DNA of 64,000 nt from Phytopseudomonas straminea. Lineage in GTDB: Bacteria > Pseudomonadota > Gammaproteobacteria > Pseudomonadales > Pseudomonadaceae. Both the position numbers and the translations under genes were made by a program. The notes below the pieces were generated by a model that did no database searches, was not told the DNA's origin, and saw only the letters and a program-made list of their open reading frames with translations. The first letter of the stretch is position 1. The number at the start of each line of letters is the position of its first letter. The stretch covers positions 372,001 through 436,000 of the forward strand of contig NZ_FOMO01000001.1 of NCBI RefSeq assembly GCF_900112645.1, written 5' to 3'. Below are positions 56,779 to 64,000 of the stretch, in pieces.

Positions 56779-58158
56779 ATGTCGGTACCCCCGCGTGCCG
56801 TTCAGCTCAATGAAGCGAACGCGTTCCTCAAGGAACACCCTGAGGTTCAGTTCGTCGACCTTCTGATTGCAGATATGAATGGTGTCGTGCGCGGCAAGCG
56901 CATCGAACGCGCCAGCCTCCACAAGGTGTATGAAAAGGGCATCAACCTGCCCGCTTCGCTGTTCGCCCTGGACATCAACGGCTCAACCGTCGAAAGCACC
57001 GGCCTTGGCCTGGACATCGGCGACGCCGACCGTATCTGCTTCCCCATCCCCGATACCCTGTGCAAGGAACCCTGGCAGAAGCGCCCGACCGCGCAATTGC
57101 TGATGACCATGCACGAACTGGACGGCAGCCCCTTCTTTGCCGATCCCCGTGAGGTATTGCGTCAGGTGGTACAGAAGTTCGACGAACTTGGCCTGACCAT
57201 CTGCGCGGCCTTCGAACTGGAGTTCTACCTGATCGACCAGGAGAACGTGAATGGCCGCCCGCAACCGCCGCGCTCGCCGATTTCCGGCAAGCGTCCGCAC
57301 TCCACCCAGGTCTACCTGATCGACGACCTCGACGAGTACGTGGACTGCCTGCAGGACATGCTCGAAGCGGCCAAGGAACAAGCGCTGCCCGCCGACGCCA
57401 TCGTCAAGGAAAGCGCACCGGCGCAGTTCGAGGTCAACCTGCACCACACCAAGGACGCGCTCAAGGCCTGCGACCACGCGCTGCTGCTCAAGCGCCTGAT
57501 CAAGAACATCGCCTACGACCATGAGATGGACTCCACCTTCATGGCCAAGCCCTATCCGGGTCAAGCGGGCAATGGTCTGCACGTGCACATCTCGCTACTC
57601 GACAAGAAAACCGGGCAGAACATCTTCGCCACCGAGGATCCGGAGCAGCACGCCCCGCTGCGTCATGCCATTGCAGGCATTCTCGACACCATGCCGGCGT
57701 CGATGGCCTTCCTGTGCCCGAACGTCAACTCCTACCGCCGTTTCGGCGCGCAGTTCTACGTGCCCAATGCGCCGAGCTGGGGCCTGGACAACCGCACCGT
57801 AGCGGTACGCGTGCCGACCGGCAGCAGCGATGCGATCCGCATCGAACACCGGGTAGCCGGCGCCGATGCCAACCCGTACCTGATGATGGCGGCGATCCTG
57901 GCCGGTATTCATCACGGTCTGACCAACCAGCTGGATCCGGGCGAGCCCATCGAGGGCAACTCTTACGAGCAGCTGGAGCAGAGCCTGCCGAACAACCTAC
58001 GCGATGCCCTGCGTCAGCTGGACGACAGCGAGGTACTCAACAAGTACATCAGCCCGGATTACATCGATATCTTCGTCGCCTGCAAGGAAGCCGAGTTGCA
58101 GGAGTTCGAGACGACCATCTCCGATCTCGAGTACAACTGGTACCTGCACACCGTGTGA
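56779..58158 (+). CDS. spuI: Gamma-glutamylpolyamine synthetase SpuI-type
   Basis: The 459-aa GS-like enzyme is divergent from spuB and related to it. Motifs: ELEFYL, APAQFEVNLHH, GLHVHISLLD, YRRFGAQFYVP and EHRVAGADANPYLMMAA. Such paralogues in Pseudomonas each favour different mono-, di- or polyamines. AAAGGTG precedes the ATG. It ends with a tetraloop terminator. Confidence 0.9.
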   Translation: MSVPPRAVQLNEANAFLKEHPEVQFVDLLIADMNGVVRGKRIERASLHKVYEKGINLPASLFALDINGSTVESTGLGLDIGDADRICFPIPDTLCKEPWQKRPTAQLLMTMHELDGSPFFADPREVLRQVVQKFDELGLTICAAFELEFYLIDQENVNGRPQPPRSPISGKRPHSTQVYLIDDLDEYVDCLQDMLEAAKEQALPADAIVKESAPAQFEVNLHHTKDALKACDHALLLKRLIKNIAYDHEMDSTFMAKPYPGQAGNGLHVHISLLDKKTGQNIFATEDPEQHAPLRHAIAGILDTMPASMAFLCPNVNSYRRFGAQFYVPNAPSWGLDNRTVAVRVPTGSSDAIRIEHRVAGADANPYLMMAAILAGIHHGLTNQLDPGEPIEGNSYEQLEQSLPNNLRDALRQLDDSEVLNKYISPDYIDIFVACKEAELQEFETTISDLEYNWYLHTV

Positions 58159-58163
58159 TGCGC

Positions 58164-58189
58164 AAAACGCCGGCGGAAGCCGGCGTTTT
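58164..58189 (+). terminator. Terminator of spuI
   Basis: A perfect 11-bp stem (58164-58174 with 58179-58189) with a GGAA tetraloop and flanking A/T runs begins 5 bp after the stop. Confidence 0.9.
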
Positions 58190-58355
58190 CATAGTCGCCT
58201 GGCGCTATCATTCGGCGACCGGCCAGGTACTGACGCCACGGTATCTCGTCGCACTCGCCACCATCGTCAAATAGGAAGACCACATTGATTCACCGCCTTC
58301 CGGCTTTGCCAGTTATTGGCCTGGCACACGCCTGCAAGCAGCCAGGAACGCCTGA

Positions 58356-58979
58356 GTGAGCGCCCGCAAGCCCCGCGCCAGCAGCCAGGCACGTATCGAA
58401 CAGATTCTCGCCGCGGCCCGCACGCTACTGGCCGAGCAAGGGGTGGCGGCGCTGTCGATCTACACCGTGGCCGAACGCGCGGAAATCGCACCGTCCTCGG
58501 TCTACCACTTCTTTCCTAGCGTACCCGCCTTGCTCCAGGCGCTGACGGCCGATGTTCACCGTGCCTTCCGAGACTGCCTGCAGGAGCCCATCGACGCGGA
58601 CCAGTTGCAGTCCTGGCGTGATCTTTCCCGAATCATCGAGCAGCGAATGCTGCGCATCTATGCCGGCGATGCGGCGGCCAGGCAGCTGATCCTCGCCCAA
58701 CACGGTCTGAGCGAGGTGACCCAGGCTGACCGCCAGCACGATATCGAGCTCAGTCAGCAGCACCGGGCACTGTTCGACCGCTACTTCGAGTTGCCGGCGC
58801 TGCCGGACGATATCGATGTGTTCGGCCTGGCCATGGAGCTTGGCGATCGGGTGTACGCCCGCTCGATTCACCAGCACGGAGAAATCACCCCACGCTATGC
58901 CGAGGAAGGCTTGCGCGTATTCGAAGCGTACCTAGGGCTTTACCTGCCGCCCTTCCTGCGCAAACGCGCAATCAGCTGA
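58356..58979 (+). CDS. TetR-family regulator (probable agmatine regulator AguR)
   Basis: This encodes 207 aa with a GTG start behind AGGAACG. The TetR helix-turn-helix is at about residues 13-58 (RIEQILAAARTLLAEQGV to SSVYHFF). It precedes aguA on the same strand, as aguR precedes aguBA in P. aeruginosa, so AguR is the best guess; aguB is missing and the gap is longer. Ligand not proven. Confidence 0.75.
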   Translation: MSARKPRASSQARIEQILAAARTLLAEQGVAALSIYTVAERAEIAPSSVYHFFPSVPALLQALTADVHRAFRDCLQEPIDADQLQSWRDLSRIIEQRMLRIYAGDAAARQLILAQHGLSEVTQADRQHDIELSQQHRALFDRYFELPALPDDIDVFGLAMELGDRVYARSIHQHGEITPRYAEEGLRVFEAYLGLYLPPFLRKRAIS

Positions 58980-59332
58980 AAGGTGCCGCCGTGGCCATGC
59001 TTCGCTGAACCGCATGCGAGTTGCGCCCATCAGCCCGAACAATTTCATTTAATACAAATACTTATCCGCAAATATATTTTAAATATGCTGGATAGTGCTA
59101 AAAACATCCTTTCAAAGCCGATATTTATCGACTATAAGATCATTTCGAATGAGCATTTCTCGCCGCGTATAAGCCCTCGCCTCGCCGCAATACAGGCATG
59201 TGATGCAAGGGCTGTAAGCGCACTAGGGATAAGCTCCGTAAACGGCGACCAGATTCTGTATGCCCCATTGAACCCTGGGATGGCGCAACCGCCTCCTGCC
59301 CCCTTGAACGACTTCAGCACCGGAGCAACGCC
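58980..59332. other. AT-rich 353-bp gap upstream of aguA
   Basis: It holds no gene. About 59035-59160 is clearly richer in A and T than the rest of the window, with several TATAT/TAAAT runs, and could hold the aguA promoter or a nucleoid-protein site. The remainder shows nothing else. Confidence 0.55.
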
Positions 59333-60439
59333 ATGAACACCTTGACCTCCACACCCCGCGCCGATGGCTTCCGCATGCCGGCCGAATGGGAGCCACACAG
59401 CCAGATCTGGATCGTGTGGCCGGAGCGCCCGGACAACTGGCGACTGGGTGGCAAGCCTGGCCAGCACGCGTTCGTCGCCGTGGCCAAGGCCATCGCCGAG
59501 TTCGAGCCGGTCACCGTCTGCGCCTCGGCGGCGCAATACGAAAATGCCTGCGCACACCTGGATCACGAGCGTATTCGCGTCGTCGAGATGACCACCGACG
59601 ACGCCTGGGTTCGCGATACCGGCCCAACCTTCGTCACCGACCAGAAGGGCGAAGTGCGCGGCGTGGACTGGGGTTTCAACGCCTGGGGCGGGTTCGAGGG
59701 CGGCCTTTACTTCCCCTGGCTGCGTGATGATCAGGTCGCCAGCAAGATCCTCAATATCGAAGGCTACGACCGCTACCGCACTGAAGGTTTCGTGCTCGAG
59801 GGCGGCTCGATCCACGTCGACGGTGAAGGCACCCTGATCACCACCGAAGAGTGCCTGCTCAACCACAACCGCAACCCGCACCTAAACCGTGAACAGATTG
59901 AAGTCATGCTGGCTGATCACCTGGCCATCGATACCGTGATCTGGCTGCCGCATGGCCTGTACAACGACGAGACCGACGGCCACGTCGACAACTTCTGCTG
60001 TTACGTGCGACCGGGCGAAGTGCTGTTGGCCTGGACCGACGATCCGCAGGATCCCAACTACAGCCGTTGCCAGGAAGCCATGGGCGTACTGGAAAAAGTC
60101 CGCGACGCCAAAGGCCGCGCCCTGACCGTGCACAAGATGCCGATCCCGGGCCCGCTGTATGCCACCGAGGAAGAATGCGCCGGTGTCGACCGCGCAGCCG
60201 GCAGCCAGGAGCGCAGCCCTGAGGTGCGCCTGGCCGGTTCCTACGTGAACTTCCTGATCGTCAACGGCGGCATCGTCGCCCCCAGCTTCAACGACCCGAA
60301 GGACGCAGAAGCCAAGGCCATCCTCGAGCGCCTGTTCCCCGAGCACCGAGTGGTGATGGTGCCGGGCCGGGAAATCCTGCTGGGCGGCGGCAATATCCAC
60401 TGCATCACCCAGCAGCAGCCTGCAGCTACTGCCAATTAA
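59333..60439 (+). CDS. aguA: Agmatine deiminase
   Basis: AguA (368 aa) hydrolyses agmatine to N-carbamoylputrescine and ammonia on the arginine-to-putrescine route. The catalytic Cys357 is in [23 protein letters not shown] and [11 protein letters not shown] supply the other catalytic Asp and His. The product would be passed to AguB, not encoded nearby. The next genes feed putrescine catabolism (spu), so the locus links to it. Confidence 0.96.
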   Translation: MNTLTSTPRADGFRMPAEWEPHSQIWIVWPERPDNWRLGGKPGQHAFVAVAKAIAEFEPVTVCASAAQYENACAHLDHERIRVVEMTTDDAWVRDTGPTFVTDQKGEVRGVDWGFNAWGGFEGGLYFPWLRDDQVASKILNIEGYDRYRTEGFVLEGGSIHVDGEGTLITTEECLLNHNRNPHLNREQIEVMLADHLAIDTVIWLPHGLYNDETDGHVDNFCCYVRPGEVLLAWTDDPQDPNYSRCQEAMGVLEKVRDAKGRALTVHKMPIPGPLYATEEECAGVDRAAGSQERSPEVRLAGSYVNFLIVNGGIVAPSFNDPKDAEAKAILERLFPEHRVVMVPGREILLGGGNIHCITQQQPAATAN

Positions 60440-60459
60440 TTTAACCAACCAGCAGAAAC

Positions 60460-60490
60460 GCAAAAGCCCGGAACCAGTCCGGGCTTTTGC
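60460..60490. terminator. Bidirectional terminator aguA / oprE
   Basis: A perfect 13-bp stem (60460-60472 with 60478-60490) with A- and T-tracts lies 20 bp past aguA and 43 bp past the oprE stop on the other side. Confidence 0.85.
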
Positions 60491-60532
60491 ATTTGAACGA
60501 GCCGCCGCGTGGTGCGGCTCGATACGGTCTGC

Positions 60533-61885
60533 TTACAGCAGCGGGATACTGTAGCTGACGATCAGGCGGTTCTGGTCGGTGTCAGCAGTAGCTTCGCTGC
60601 GCAGCGAGGCATTACGCCAGGCGAAGCCCAGGCCTTTGGCAACGCCTTCCTGTACCACGTAGCTGACGGTCAGGTCACGCTCCCACTCTTTCTGGTCACC
60701 ACCAACTGCTTTGATGTTGTCGCCTTTCATGTACAGCACGTTGGCGGTCAGGCCCGGCACACCGATCTTGCCGAAGTCGTAACCGTACTGGGTGATCCAG
60801 GTACGCTCGCCAGCGCGGGCAAAGTTGGTGATCTGACGGTCGGTGATCAGGTAAGTGGTAGCACCGCCCTGGCCAGGGATCGAAGTCTGGTTCAGCTGCA
60901 TGAAGTTACTGTCACCAGACACCTGTTGGTAGCCAGCACTAAGGGCATGACCTTCCAGGCTATAAGTGAAGAAGGCGCTCCAGGTGCGGTTGTCAGCTTC
61001 GCCGTCATTACCCGGCTTGCCAGCTGCGCGGTAACCTTCAGCACGACCAGCGACACTGCCATTCTTGCCGTCGGAGCTGGTATCGAAATAACGGAGGTCA
61101 GACTTCAGGGAACCAGCGCCAAGAGCGAGCGTATGGGTCAGCCCCAGGAAGTGCTGCTTGTAGAAGTCGTCCAGGTTACCGTAGTAGTACTGCACCAACA
61201 GATCCTTGTTGATTTTGTAGTCAGCACCACCGTAGTAGAACTTATTGCTATCGGCGCCATTGGCAGCACCAGCAATCGCCAGGGAGTCGGCGTTGCTGGA
61301 GGTACGCCCCTTGGCGTGCTCCAACTGACCTGCAATCAAGGTCAGGTTGTCGATTTCATTGGAGGTGATCTGCACACCTTCGAAGGTTTGCGGGATCAGG
61401 CGACCATCGTTGAAGGTCACGACCGGCAGTTTCGGCTGCAAAGTACCAATCTGTGCAACCGTCTTGGAGAAGCGGATCTTGCCGGTCAGGCCCAAGCTGC
61501 TGAACTCATCGCGAGCACTGCCATCGCTTTCAAGCGGAAACATAGCGCTCGGGGTACGATCTTGACCGGCTTTGCCTGCACGGCCACCACCATCAAGACG
61601 CACACCCAGCAGGCCCAGTGCGTCTACACCAAAACCAACGGGGCCTTCGGTGAAGCCCGACTGCAAGTTCAGCTGAAACGCTTGGCCCCACTCACGAACT
61701 TGGCCACTACGAGCAGCACCAACGCCAACGTCACCTTGGCTTTCACGGTTGTCGTTATCGAAGTAATAGTTACGCAGATCCAGCTTGGCCGTGCTGTCTT
61801 CAATAAAGGCAGCGTTGGCAACGTTGCCCAGGGTCAGACCCAGAGTGCCGGCGGCTACGGCCAGCGCCAGGGAAGCTTTTTTCAT
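60533..61885 (-). CDS. oprE: OprD-family outer-membrane porin OprE-like
   Basis: This encodes 450 aa with a 25-residue signal peptide (MKKASLALAV to ANA) and an 18-strand beta-barrel pattern of alternating hydrophobic residues ending LIVSYSIPLL. It is the OprD/Occ family; the neighbours aguA on one side and the GGDEF protein on the other match P. aeruginosa oprE (recalled). Substrate specificity is not known; in P. aeruginosa OprE is induced without oxygen. Confidence 0.88.
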   Translation of the reverse strand: MKKASLALAVAAGTLGLTLGNVANAAFIEDSTAKLDLRNYYFDNDNRESQGDVGVGAARSGQVREWGQAFQLNLQSGFTEGPVGFGVDALGLLGVRLDGGGRAGKAGQDRTPSAMFPLESDGSARDEFSSLGLTGKIRFSKTVAQIGTLQPKLPVVTFNDGRLIPQTFEGVQITSNEIDNLTLIAGQLEHAKGRTSSNADSLAIAGAANGADSNKFYYGGADYKINKDLLVQYYYGNLDDFYKQHFLGLTHTLALGAGSLKSDLRYFDTSSDGKNGSVAGRAEGYRAAGKPGNDGEADNRTWSAFFTYSLEGHALSAGYQQVSGDSNFMQLNQTSIPGQGGATTYLITDRQITNFARAGERTWITQYGYDFGKIGVPGLTANVLYMKGDNIKAVGGDQKEWERDLTVSYVVQEGVAKGLGFAWRNASLRSEATADTDQNRLIVSYSIPLL

Positions 61886-62300
61886 CGTGATCTCTCCAGT
61901 GTTCTTTTAGTGGTGTTGCACATCGGCCCGCCAGATGCCGCCTTCATGGCGCGCAGCCAGCCGAATTCGGGTACGGCCGTCAGGCGCCAGGCAGCCGGAG
62001 GGCGCCATGACTACGAAGACGGCAATACGAAAACTTAGGGGTAAGGGTGAAACAGGTTGGACTGACTGCTGCGACAGGCAATAGGCATCGTTCGACTCTC
62101 GGCATTGTTATTTTCGGCTCTGTAGGCCGTTGCTGTGGAATTTAACACAGCAGATTGCATGCCATGGACGACCAAAGTCGCATAAGCGCCAACATTTCAA
62201 TATGTTACTGGCAAAATGACAGGAAGGGGCGTGCGCTCATCGATAAAAATGAGCGATTTTCCGCCGTATAAAAGCAAGGTTAAGGCGATATTCCGCCAAC
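61886..62300. other. 415-bp control region upstream of oprE
   Basis: It holds the oprE leader and no gene. A 7-bp hairpin CGCTCAT-CGATAAAA-ATGAGCG (62234-62255) lies near the GGDEF stop. Direct repeats GCGATTTTCCGCC (62253) and GCGATATTCCGCC (62285) are seen. I found no sigma54 or ANR box. Confidence 0.55.
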
Positions 62301-63266
62301 TCAGCTGGTGACGATCTGATTCTTGCCCTGACGCTTGGCCTGGTACATCGCCGCATCGGCCCGGGCGTATAGCACGTCCAGGCCTGGGTCCCCGCTGCGT
62401 AACGTGGTCAGGCCCTGGCTAACGGTAATACCGAAGGTGGTGCCTTCATGGCTGAAAGACAGACGCTGAATTTCGCGTTGCAGGCGCTGGGCGATCTGCG
62501 AGGCCAGCTCCGGCTCGCATCCCGGGAACAGCGCTGCGAACTCTTCACCTCCGATTCGTCCGAACAGGTCACCACGGCGCAGTACCGAACTGGCGCAATT
62601 GGCCAGCTGCTGCAGCACCTGGTCGCCGACCTGGTGGCCGTAGGTGTCATTGATATGTTTGAAGTCGTCCAGGTCGAGCAGCAGGAAGGCCAGCGGCTGC
62701 CCGTGGGTGCGCGCCAGCTCGAACTCGCTTTGCGCGCATTCGAAGAAGTGCCGACGGTTACTGCTCTGGGTCAGCACGTCGGTGGTGGCCAGGCGGTGCA
62801 GCTCACCTTCGAGCTGCTTCTTCTCGGTGATATCTTCGGCAATACCGAAGATGATCGGCGACGCATGAGTTTCACTTTGTCTGCCGATAAAGCATTTGTC
62901 GCTGAGCCAGCGAATCTCGCCGTCAGCGCGGATGATCCGGTATTCGCGAGCCTCCACGGCACCGGTCTCCAGCACCTTGGCCATGCTTTCGGCCGCGTAT
63001 TCCACATCATCGGGATAGATGCTGTTGCGCCACTCTCCATAGTCGGCCAGCAACAAGCCGGCCGAGCGTCCGAAAATCAACTCGTAAGCCGGGCTGACAT
63101 AGATGATCTGTTGAGCCTCCCAGTCGAACGCCCAGAGCACCGCATTGACGCTGCCCAGGAGCGTGCTGAACAGTTGCTCGCGCTCGCGCAGCCGGGTGCC
63201 TTCAGCACGGCTGTGCAGCAGAGCCAGGGTCAGCTCTTCCAGGTCAATAGCAGCGAGTTCATCCAT
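62301..63266 (-). CDS. PAS-GGDEF diguanylate cyclase
   Basis: This encodes 321 aa, soluble. A PAS/PAC sensor domain (about residues 35-150, VLWAFDWEAQQIIYVSPAYELIFG) is followed by a GGDEF domain with the active motif GGEEF (RIGGEEFAALF) and an upstream RRGD that fits the RxxD inhibitory site five residues before it. So it should make c-di-GMP with product inhibition. The signal is unknown. Downstream of the desaturase gene on the same strand but separated by a terminator. Confidence 0.92.
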   Translation of the reverse strand: MDELAAIDLEELTLALLHSRAEGTRLREREQLFSTLLGSVNAVLWAFDWEAQQIIYVSPAYELIFGRSAGLLLADYGEWRNSIYPDDVEYAAESMAKVLETGAVEAREYRIIRADGEIRWLSDKCFIGRQSETHASPIIFGIAEDITEKKQLEGELHRLATTDVLTQSSNRRHFFECAQSEFELARTHGQPLAFLLLDLDDFKHINDTYGHQVGDQVLQQLANCASSVLRRGDLFGRIGGEEFAALFPGCEPELASQIAQRLQREIQRLSFSHEGTTFGITVSQGLTTLRSGDPGLDVLYARADAAMYQAKRQGKNQIVTS

Positions 63267-63323
63267 ATACCGATCCAGAGCATTGGCCCCTTGCTTGCGG
63301 TTAAGGCCGCCAAGGAGAATCGA

Positions 63324-63349
63324 AAAAGCCCGCCGAATGGCGGGCTTTT
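63324..63349 (-). terminator. Terminator of the desaturase gene
   Basis: A perfect 11-bp stem (63324-63334 with 63339-63349) with a GAAT-type loop and a T-run on the - strand lies 75 bp past the desaturase stop. Confidence 0.8.
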
Positions 63350-63424
63350 GGGTGGCAGCCGGGTCACAACTATGACCATGGCTGCAGTGGGCGGTTCACC
63401 GACCTCCCGGCTTTGTGCGCTACA

Positions 63425-64000
63425 TCACGCGGCCACTGGGCGCAGAGAGTAGGTTTTCAACTGCTCGGCGAAATCACGCAGCGATTGAATGCCGCTCGCT
63501 TCGGCGTCGTGTACCCAGTGTTTGATCGCTTCGAGCATGTCATGACCATTGGCACTGGTACGCGCCCATATCAGTTGCAGTGCCAGGCGCTTCTCGTAGA
63601 TCACCTTGAGCGCTTGGCTGTGCGCCAGCATGGCGTCGATACGCACCTGCTGCTTGTCCTGCAGCAGACTCGGTTCACGAGAGAGCAGGCGCTTGGCCCG
63701 GCGAAACTGATGACGAACGGACTCGTCGGCCTTGGCCAGCTCCTGCTTGACCAGCGGCCCGATCACCAGCTTGCGGTACTGAGCCATGATCTGGAAACGG
63801 TTGTTGAGGATGGCCATGGCGGTATCCATGTCCAGAATCCCTTTGCCCGGCACGCGATGGGCAATCGGCGCAACGCGCTGAACCTTGGCCAGGCCCAGCA
63901 TGCTGAACAGCCGGATCCACGCCCAGCCCATGTCGAACTCCCAGCGTTTGACCGACAGCTTGGCGGAGTTGGGGTAGGTGTGGTGGTTGTTGTGCAGCTC
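63425..64000 (-). CDS. desA: DesA-type fatty acid desaturase (N-terminus beyond window)
   Basis: Only the last 191 residues are in the window; the - strand reads open to base 64000. The segment HNNHHTYPNSAKLS is the third histidine box of the membrane desaturases. The C-terminal helical tail (AEQLKTYSLRP) matches the Pseudomonas acyl-chain delta-9 desaturase DesA, which desaturates lipids to keep membranes fluid under aerobic conditions. The true start lies outside. Confidence 0.9.
   Translation of the reverse strand, partial: ELHNNHHTYPNSAKLSVKRWEFDMGWAWIRLFSMLGLAKVQRVAPIAHRVPGKGILDMDTAMAILNNRFQIMAQYRKLVIGPLVKQELAKADESVRHQFRRAKRLLSREPSLLQDKQQVRIDAMLAHSQALKVIYEKRLALQLIWARTSANGHDMLEAIKHWVHDAEASGIQSLRDFAEQLKTYSLRPVAA

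Noticed and set aside
60509..62038. + strand frame of 509 codons
   Set aside because: Antisense to the OprE-like porin, which has a signal peptide and barrel pattern.

Overview
The window is a gene-dense, GC-rich stretch of ordinary chromosome from a Pseudomonas species (Gammaproteobacteria). Diagnostic loci are the class II (medium-chain) polyhydroxyalkanoate cluster phaC1-Z-D/F-I, the alginate/twitching regulators algP, algQ and algZ-algR, sutA, an oprE-type OprD-family porin and a spu polyamine cluster. Codon use is even throughout. No prophage, insertion sequence, tRNA, rRNA, CRISPR array or genomic island was seen. By memory of gene order it resembles P. aeruginosa, but with several losses (phaC2, dsbH, spuA, aguB beside aguA) and two tandem amtB genes, so it is probably another species of the P. 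aeruginosa/mendocina/oleovorans side of the genus (inference).

Region by region. 1-9.8 kb: M48 protease lipoprotein and thermonuclease (both -), rpmE (-), then priA, argS, an FtsN-like SPOR protein, hslVU and a DUF971 gene (+). 9.9-14.6 kb: PHA cluster, with polymerase, depolymerase and TetR activator on + converging on the granule proteins PhaI-PhaF on -. 14.7-22.7 kb: a - strand block of algP, algQ, hemCDXY and algZR. 22.9-29.6 kb: argH, a small P-loop kinase, GNAT, GST, DUF4282, an orphan dgoA with an IclR regulator, and small conserved genes. 29.7-38.4 kb: cyaA, rnk, DUF1289, cyaY, then the collinear set lptM-lysA-dapF-DUF484-xerC-HAD. 38.5-45 kb: sutA, yjbQ, an ammonium operon glnK-amtB-amtB with a good sigma54 promoter and NtrC boxes, ubiK and comM. 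45.1-47.1 kb: a BetT-type choline transporter. 47.1-47.7 kb: a geneless gap with two REP-type elements. 47.7-58.2 kb: polyamine uptake and catabolism (spuBCDEFGH on -, spuI on +). 58.3-64 kb: a TetR regulator, agmatine deiminase, OprE porin, a PAS-GGDEF cyclase and the C-terminal part of a DesA-type fatty acid desaturase.

Functional themes are nitrogen and polyamine economy (GlnK/Amt, Spu, AguA, BetT), carbon storage (PHA), and global or virulence-type regulation (AlgR/AlgZ, AlgQ, AlgP, SutA, CyaA, Rnk, c-di-GMP). Relative to P. aeruginosa, the window looks like three chromosomal segments joined near 14.6 kb (pha to alg) and near 47.2 kb (betT to spu). The least explained non-coding structures are a ~145-bp imperfect palindrome in front of hslV, an 18-bp perfect palindrome in front of spuB inside an 810-bp geneless gap, and hairpins placed after each polyamine-binding-protein gene in the spu operon. 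I did not find a clearly new biological system.
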